Below, one piece after another: positions 59,916 through 64,000 of a stretch of DNA of 64,000 nt. Position 1 is the first letter of the stretch. Each line of letters opens with the position of its first letter. The DNA is taken from positions 3,281,501 through 3,345,500 of the forward strand of contig NZ_CP053482.1 in NCBI RefSeq assembly GCF_016772315.1, given 5' to 3'. The notes below the pieces were generated by a model, which did no database searches, was not told the origin of the DNA, and saw only the letters and a list, made by a program, of their open reading frames with translations. This stretch comes from Thiothrix subterranea. GTDB lineage: Bacteria > Pseudomonadota > Gammaproteobacteria > Thiotrichales > Thiotrichaceae. A program made the translations under genes and the position numbers.

Positions 59916-62222
59916 ATGTCGGATGTTCTTTCTCTCCACGAAATTGCAAACTGGCAACTTGCCCCTGAAATGGGTGAAGTAAGAGCAGCGTTGCCTGCAT
60001 TGCAGAGAGGATTTGTATGGAAGGTGCGACAAGTTGAAGAGTTATGGGATTCCATCATTCGGCGGTTTCCCATCGGTGCATTTTTATTGTCACCTTTCGA
60101 TGAAAAACAAGGAAAGCAGCGTTTTAAGTATGAGCAAAAGCATGAACAAGTTGATGCTGTAACATTCACGCCTACTCATCATTTGCTGGATGGGCAACAA
60201 CGCTCTACGGCAATTGCGCTTGGCTTTATGGATGTTTGGTCTGAGAGCAGTGATAGCGGAAGTGCTTTGTGGGTGGATATTGGTGAAGCACCTAAAAAGC
60301 GAGATGTTGAGTTTATTTTTCGTGTTTTAACTCGTTCCCATCCTTGGGGGTATAGTCGTGACGATTCCTCGAAAATTCTAACGACTCAGTATAGAAGAGA
60401 GGCTTTAGAAGCTTACCAACAAGCAACGCCCGCGTATAAAGATGCTCGAGTTGCTCAGATACCTTTATCTGTTGTTTGGCCTTGGGATGCTATTGCTCCG
60501 ATTCCTTTTGCTTTTGTTATTGCTGCTGTTCGTGAAAGTTCAAGTGTGGAGCAAGCTAGGGAGTATTTAGAAAAGCAATTGAGATCGTTAAATTTCTTTG
60601 TATCATCGGATAAGTATAAAGAATTAGTGCAGGCGTTTGATGGAAGTAATCAATGCTTATCCAATAGACTTGATACTTTATTAATTAGGGTTTGGCATGT
60701 TTTTCAAGAGAAAAACTATCAAATCCCTATTCTGACGTTATCATTAGACGAGTTTTCATCAAAAGCTACTCTTAATCTTGCATCACAAGATAAGGCGAAT
60801 GAGCCTGCGCCCGATGCTGTTGAGACATTATTTGTTAGAATTAATAGCAGCGGTACTCGCCTAGAGGGTGAGGAACTCATGTACTCACTTCTTAAGGCAA
60901 GCTGGTCAGAAGCTCCTAATTTTATTGATAAATTACAACATAAATTAGCGTTGCCATCCCGTATTGCTATTTTATGCGCTGGATTAGTATTAGCTCGTGA
61001 AACTGATCAAACGAAACTTCCTCCTTTTATTAGTAATGTTTCAGACTTCCGGCGTTTCATGCATGATGAGAAATATTTTTCGAAAATGCAGGCATTTATT
61101 GCGAATGATGCAGTAAAGATATTTGAATATGCTCACTCGTATCTAACAGGACATAATTTTGCGCTACCAGCGGTATTGGCTGCTGAACTTGCACAACGAT
61201 CACCAGATGTATTTTTTCTGCTGCTTCGCTGGATTGATCGTATGCAGCAAGAAAAATTAGATATGCAGTTGAAAACTGATGATCATAAGAAAATGTTAGG
61301 GTTTCTAACAGCAATTTCATGGTTTGCAAAAGATAAAACACAAGTGGTTAGTCATTTGTGGCCTAAGTTGCAAGAAGCAAAAGCAAGTGACAGAGGCGGA
61401 ATAAAATCGTTCTTCTCGAAAAGAAATTTCAAATCTGCATTTGAGCTTACAAATTCTGGTGACTATAGATTATTACCATTAATACCACCAGATGTATTAA
61501 GAGGTGCTTTTGAAAACAGGATTTTGTCTGGTGTACGCAACTATCCTGGAATCAAAGAAAAAGATAGCATCATATGGACTAAGGAGTGGAATTGGGATCG
61601 TTGGCTTTCAAACACAATGCCAATTCCTTTGAAAAATTGGTATGCAGATTCGTATAATGAAAGTTGGAAGCGCAGCGTAAATACCCAAAAAGAATTGTCG
61701 GGATGGTATTTAGAAGCATGGCAAGTATTTATTAATTCGTTATGGGATAATAAGTCAATTTTGCTATATTCTCAGCGAGTATCATTGAATCAATGGTTTC
61801 CTGATTTTGATCCTTCTCTGCCGGATAGCATGGAAGATACAAACCGTCCTTGGGATTATGATCACATCCATCCACACAGTTATCTAAAAAATCACAAGAA
61901 AATTCCACAACTGATTAAAGATTGGCATGGTTCTATTGGAAATTTTCGGGCGTGGCCTTTAGAGCTGAATCGATCTGATGGTGATTCAGCTCCGTCATCT
62001 AAGTTACAAAGGCACGAAGACAGAGAATCATCAGTTATCAATGATGAGATGTGGCCTTTCTGGGAAAAGTCTACTCCATTAGAGGATTTCCCTCATAGCT
62101 ATCTTGCTGATCCTGATTGCCATAAGCAACGAGCAGCGTTAGTAGAAGCAATCATAAGACGTTTTGTTGCGCTATACGAAGAGTGGTACAAAACGCTGAA
62201 GATTGGAGAGTTAACTCGATAA
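59916..62222 (+). CDS. GmrSD-like DUF262/HNH protein (type IV restriction candidate)
   Basis: 768 aa. The N-terminal DUF262 (ParB-like) NTPase domain has the hallmark LLDGQQRSTA (about 90-99) and LFVRINSSGTRLEGEEL. The C-terminal DUF1524-like HNH nuclease has WDYDHIHPHSY (about 646-656) and SIGNFRAWPLELNRSDG. This DUF262+HNH fusion resembles GmrSD, which cuts glucosylated or other modified phage DNA. It begins at the base after the gyrA stop (TAA then ATG) with no room for a promoter, and is AT-rich against gyrA, indicating a transferred gene riding on gyrA transcription. Confidence 0.82.
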   Translation: MSDVLSLHEIANWQLAPEMGEVRAALPALQRGFVWKVRQVEELWDSIIRRFPIGAFLLSPFDEKQGKQRFKYEQKHEQVDAVTFTPTHHLLDGQQRSTAIALGFMDVWSESSDSGSALWVDIGEAPKKRDVEFIFRVLTRSHPWGYSRDDSSKILTTQYRREALEAYQQATPAYKDARVAQIPLSVVWPWDAIAPIPFAFVIAAVRESSSVEQAREYLEKQLRSLNFFVSSDKYKELVQAFDGSNQCLSNRLDTLLIRVWHVFQEKNYQIPILTLSLDEFSSKATLNLASQDKANEPAPDAVETLFVRINSSGTRLEGEELMYSLLKASWSEAPNFIDKLQHKLALPSRIAILCAGLVLARETDQTKLPPFISNVSDFRRFMHDEKYFSKMQAFIANDAVKIFEYAHSYLTGHNFALPAVLAAELAQRSPDVFFLLLRWIDRMQQEKLDMQLKTDDHKKMLGFLTAISWFAKDKTQVVSHLWPKLQEAKASDRGGIKSFFSKRNFKSAFELTNSGDYRLLPLIPPDVLRGAFENRILSGVRNYPGIKEKDSIIWTKEWNWDRWLSNTMPIPLKNWYADSYNESWKRSVNTQKELSGWYLEAWQVFINSLWDNKSILLYSQRVSLNQWFPDFDPSLPDSMEDTNRPWDYDHIHPHSYLKNHKKIPQLIKDWHGSIGNFRAWPLELNRSDGDSAPSSKLQRHEDRESSVINDEMWPFWEKSTPLEDFPHSYLADPDCHKQRAALVEAIIRRFVALYEEWYKTLKIGELTR

Positions 62223-62288
62223 AATACTATGTTTGATGTGTGTTTGTATTAATATTGCTATAGAATTTTGGGGAAAACGGAGGTTTGT

Positions 62289-62519
62289 ATGCGCAAACAA
62301 CGTATCGTTTACACTTCGCCGCTGGATGCACTAGTGGCAATCAGCAAGCGGTTGAGTTTGTATGAAGCCCAACAGCACATGGATTCGGAGACATTCGCTG
62401 ATCGTTATCGTAAAGGAAACGTGTCAGATGATGCCGTTTTTGTTGAATGGTCAAACGACTATAAACATTACCTTGCATTGCACCAACAATTAGCGGGGTT
62501 GCTACGTGCGGCTGCATGA
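62289..62519 (+). CDS. TumA-like antitoxin
   Basis: 76 aa. VYTSPLDALVAISKRLSLYE, DSETFADRYRKGN and VFVEWSNDYKHYLAL match the small partner of TumE-type toxins. CGGAGG lies five bases before ATG 62289. It overlaps the toxin gene by 14 bases. Confidence 0.78.
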   Translation: MRKQRIVYTSPLDALVAISKRLSLYEAQQHMDSETFADRYRKGNVSDDAVFVEWSNDYKHYLALHQQLAGLLRAAA

Positions 62520-62892
62520 GTTACTCGAAGCATACCTAAATAAGGTAGAAGCGGCGGTTGCGGCATTGCCAGCGTATGCAGAAACTTATATAGAAGAAGT
62601 TTTGACCGCAGAGCGGGCGAATTTGGCGTTTCGTTTGCGTTTTAGTAATGGTTTTTTACTGGAAGTAAGTGCTGCTATGGTGGTGGAAGCAGACGGTCTT
62701 AAGACGCTAGGCTATCGTTATCATTGTCAGGATGCATCCAATATCATGCTGATCCGTTATGATGACACGCCACATTTTCGGAATTTATCAACATTTCCGC
62801 ATCATAAACATATCAAAGATGCCGTTATTGCTCATAATGAACCTGATTTACTTGCTGTTTTACAAGAAGTTTCAGAACTTGAGCCTAACTAG
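62506..62892 (+). CDS. TumE-like toxin
   Basis: 128 aa, GTG start inside the end of the antitoxin gene. LRFSNGFLLEVSAAMVVEADG, YRYHCQDASNIMLIRYDDTPHF and FPHHKHIKDAVIAHNEPDL follow the TumE pattern (strand-rich, RYDD then HHKH). Toxin role inferred from pairing. Different sequence and gene order from the TumE module at 44.7-45.3 kb. Confidence 0.78.
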   Translation: MRLHELLEAYLNKVEAAVAALPAYAETYIEEVLTAERANLAFRLRFSNGFLLEVSAAMVVEADGLKTLGYRYHCQDASNIMLIRYDDTPHFRNLSTFPHHKHIKDAVIAHNEPDLLAVLQEVSELEPN

Positions 62893-62920
62893 AAATGCTA
62901 TTAATTAGGGATAGGTATCC

Positions 62921-64000
62921 ATGAGTAGAGTATTCAATTTCAGCGCAGGCCCTGCGGTATTGCCCGAAGCGGTTTTGGCGCAAGCGCAAGCGGAGATGTT
63001 GGACTGGAACGGCTGCGGCATGTCGGTGCTGGAAATGAGCCACCGCGAACAGCATTTCGCGTCGATTGCCGCGCAAGCCGAGGCGGATTTACGCGAATTG
63101 CTGGGCATTCCGAGCAATTACAAAGTGTTGTTTTTGCAGGGTGGGGCGTACAGCCAATTTTCGATGATTCCGATGAATTTATTGCGTGGTAAGACGCGCA
63201 TGGATTACGTCGACACGGGCGACTGGTCGTCGAAAGCGATTGATGAAGCGCGGCGTTACGGCGACGTGAACGTGGTGGCATCGAGCAGCGCAGGCAATTA
63301 CACCAGCATTCCTGATCAGGCAAGCTGGCAATGTGATCCGAACGCGGCGTATTTGCACTACACGCCGAATGAAACCATTCGCGGTGTTGAATTTGGTTTT
63401 GTGCCGGACGCGGGTGATGTGCCGTTAGTGGCGGATTTCTCGTCCACGATTTTGTCGCGTCCGATTGATGTCAGTCGTTTTGGGCTGATTTACGCGGGGG
63501 CGCAAAAGAACATCGGGCCTGCGGGTTTGACCATCGTGATTGTGCGTGAGGATTTACTGGGGCAAACCGTGCCGTGTACGCCAGTCATGTTTGATTACAA
63601 AGTGCAGGCGGATAATGGTTCGATGTATAATACGCCGCCAACTTACGCATGGTATTTGGCAGGTTTGGTGTTTAAGTGGTTGAAAGCGCAAGGTGGCTTG
63701 TCAGCAATGGCGGCGATCAATGAGCGCAAGGCCAACAAGTTGTATGCGGTAATTGACGCTTCAGATTTTTATCACTGCCCTGTTGACCTGACGTGCCGTT
63801 CATGGATGAATATACCGTTTACGCTGGCAAAGCCCGCCTTGGATAAGGCATTTGCTGCTGAAGCCGAACAAGCCGGATTGGTTTCCCTGAAAGGACACCG
63901 TTCGGTAGGTGGGATGCGTGCCAGCCTCTACAACGCCATGCCGGAAGCCGGTGTGGATGCTTTGATTCACTTCATGCAGGACTTCGCGCAACGCAATGGC
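62921..64000 (+). CDS. serC: Phosphoserine aminotransferase, cut at window edge
   Basis: 360 codons are visible; the family is about 362, so only the last few residues and the stop are missing. MSRVFNFSAGPAVLPEAVL, LFLQGGAYSQFSM and PLP lysine in YAGAQKNIGPAGLT. Serine and vitamin B6 pathways. gyrA-serC adjacency is common in gammaproteobacteria; here 3 kb of accessory genes separate them. Confidence 0.96.
   Translation, partial: MSRVFNFSAGPAVLPEAVLAQAQAEMLDWNGCGMSVLEMSHREQHFASIAAQAEADLRELLGIPSNYKVLFLQGGAYSQFSMIPMNLLRGKTRMDYVDTGDWSSKAIDEARRYGDVNVVASSSAGNYTSIPDQASWQCDPNAAYLHYTPNETIRGVEFGFVPDAGDVPLVADFSSTILSRPIDVSRFGLIYAGAQKNIGPAGLTIVIVREDLLGQTVPCTPVMFDYKVQADNGSMYNTPPTYAWYLAGLVFKWLKAQGGLSAMAAINERKANKLYAVIDASDFYHCPVDLTCRSWMNIPFTLAKPALDKAFAAEAEQAGLVSLKGHRSVGGMRASLYNAMPEAGVDALIHFMQDFAQRNG

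Overview
The window is a 64 kb stretch of a gammaproteobacterial chromosome. It encodes form I RuBisCO with CbbQ, CbbO and a divergent CbbR, so a chemolithoautotroph is likely. Gene order (phoQ-phoP-roxA-purB; nadB//rpoE-rseA-rseB-rseC-mucD; lepA-lepB-rnc-era-recO-pdxJ-acpS; cysM...rlmD; gyrA...serC) is gammaproteobacterial. Together with protein similarity as I remember it, this suggests a sulfur oxidiser of the Thiotrichales, perhaps Thiothrix-like. The genus is inference; no database was searched.

Layout. 1-6.8 kb: minus-strand block with a PhoQ/PhoP-like two-component system, a small PepSY-type exported protein, the ribosomal oxygenase roxA, purB and nadB. 6.9-19.8 kb: plus-strand envelope-stress operon (rpoE, rseABC, mucD-like protease) running into lepA, lepB, rnc, era, recO, pdxJ and acpS. 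An AT-rich AAA-ATPase + DUF4435 pair resembling the PARIS anti-phage system is spliced between pdxJ and acpS. 19.9-23.4 kb: a methyltransferase, a hybrid sensor kinase and cysM. 23.4-39.6 kb: a 16 kb accessory island between cysM and an exonuclease-rlmD pair. It holds a PIN toxin pair, a Fic toxin pair, three insertion sequences, a shattered nSTAND/WD40 gene, a RelE/XRE toxin-antitoxin pair, a caspase-like membrane protein split by an IS50-like element, and the divergent operon Trypco1-JetD-SNF2. 39.7-44.2 kb: exonuclease, rlmD, ligA and three tRNA genes (2 Gly, 1 Cys). 44.2-50.2 kb: a second accessory patch next to the tRNAs, with a TumE toxin module and an AT-rich two-gene operon (DUF4145-SF1 helicase and TPR-OB protein). 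50.3-56.8 kb: the Calvin-cycle cluster cbbL-cbbS-orf-cbbQ-cbbO with divergent cbbR. 56.9-64 kb: a small conserved gene, gyrA, a GmrSD-like DUF262/HNH protein, a second TumE-type pair, and serC, which is cut just before its stop codon.

The main theme is that conflict genes sit inside conserved housekeeping operons, often with translational coupling and no visible promoter of their own. The best candidates for something undescribed are (i) the caspase // Trypco1-JetD-SNF2 locus, where a Wadjet-type JetD nuclease occurs without JetABC and beside an SNF2 motor, and (ii) the DUF4145-helicase plus TPR-OB pair at 45.5-50.2 kb. Two multi-part pseudogenes could be rebuilt by removing insertion sequences: the caspase gene exactly, and the nSTAND/WD40 gene with less certainty.
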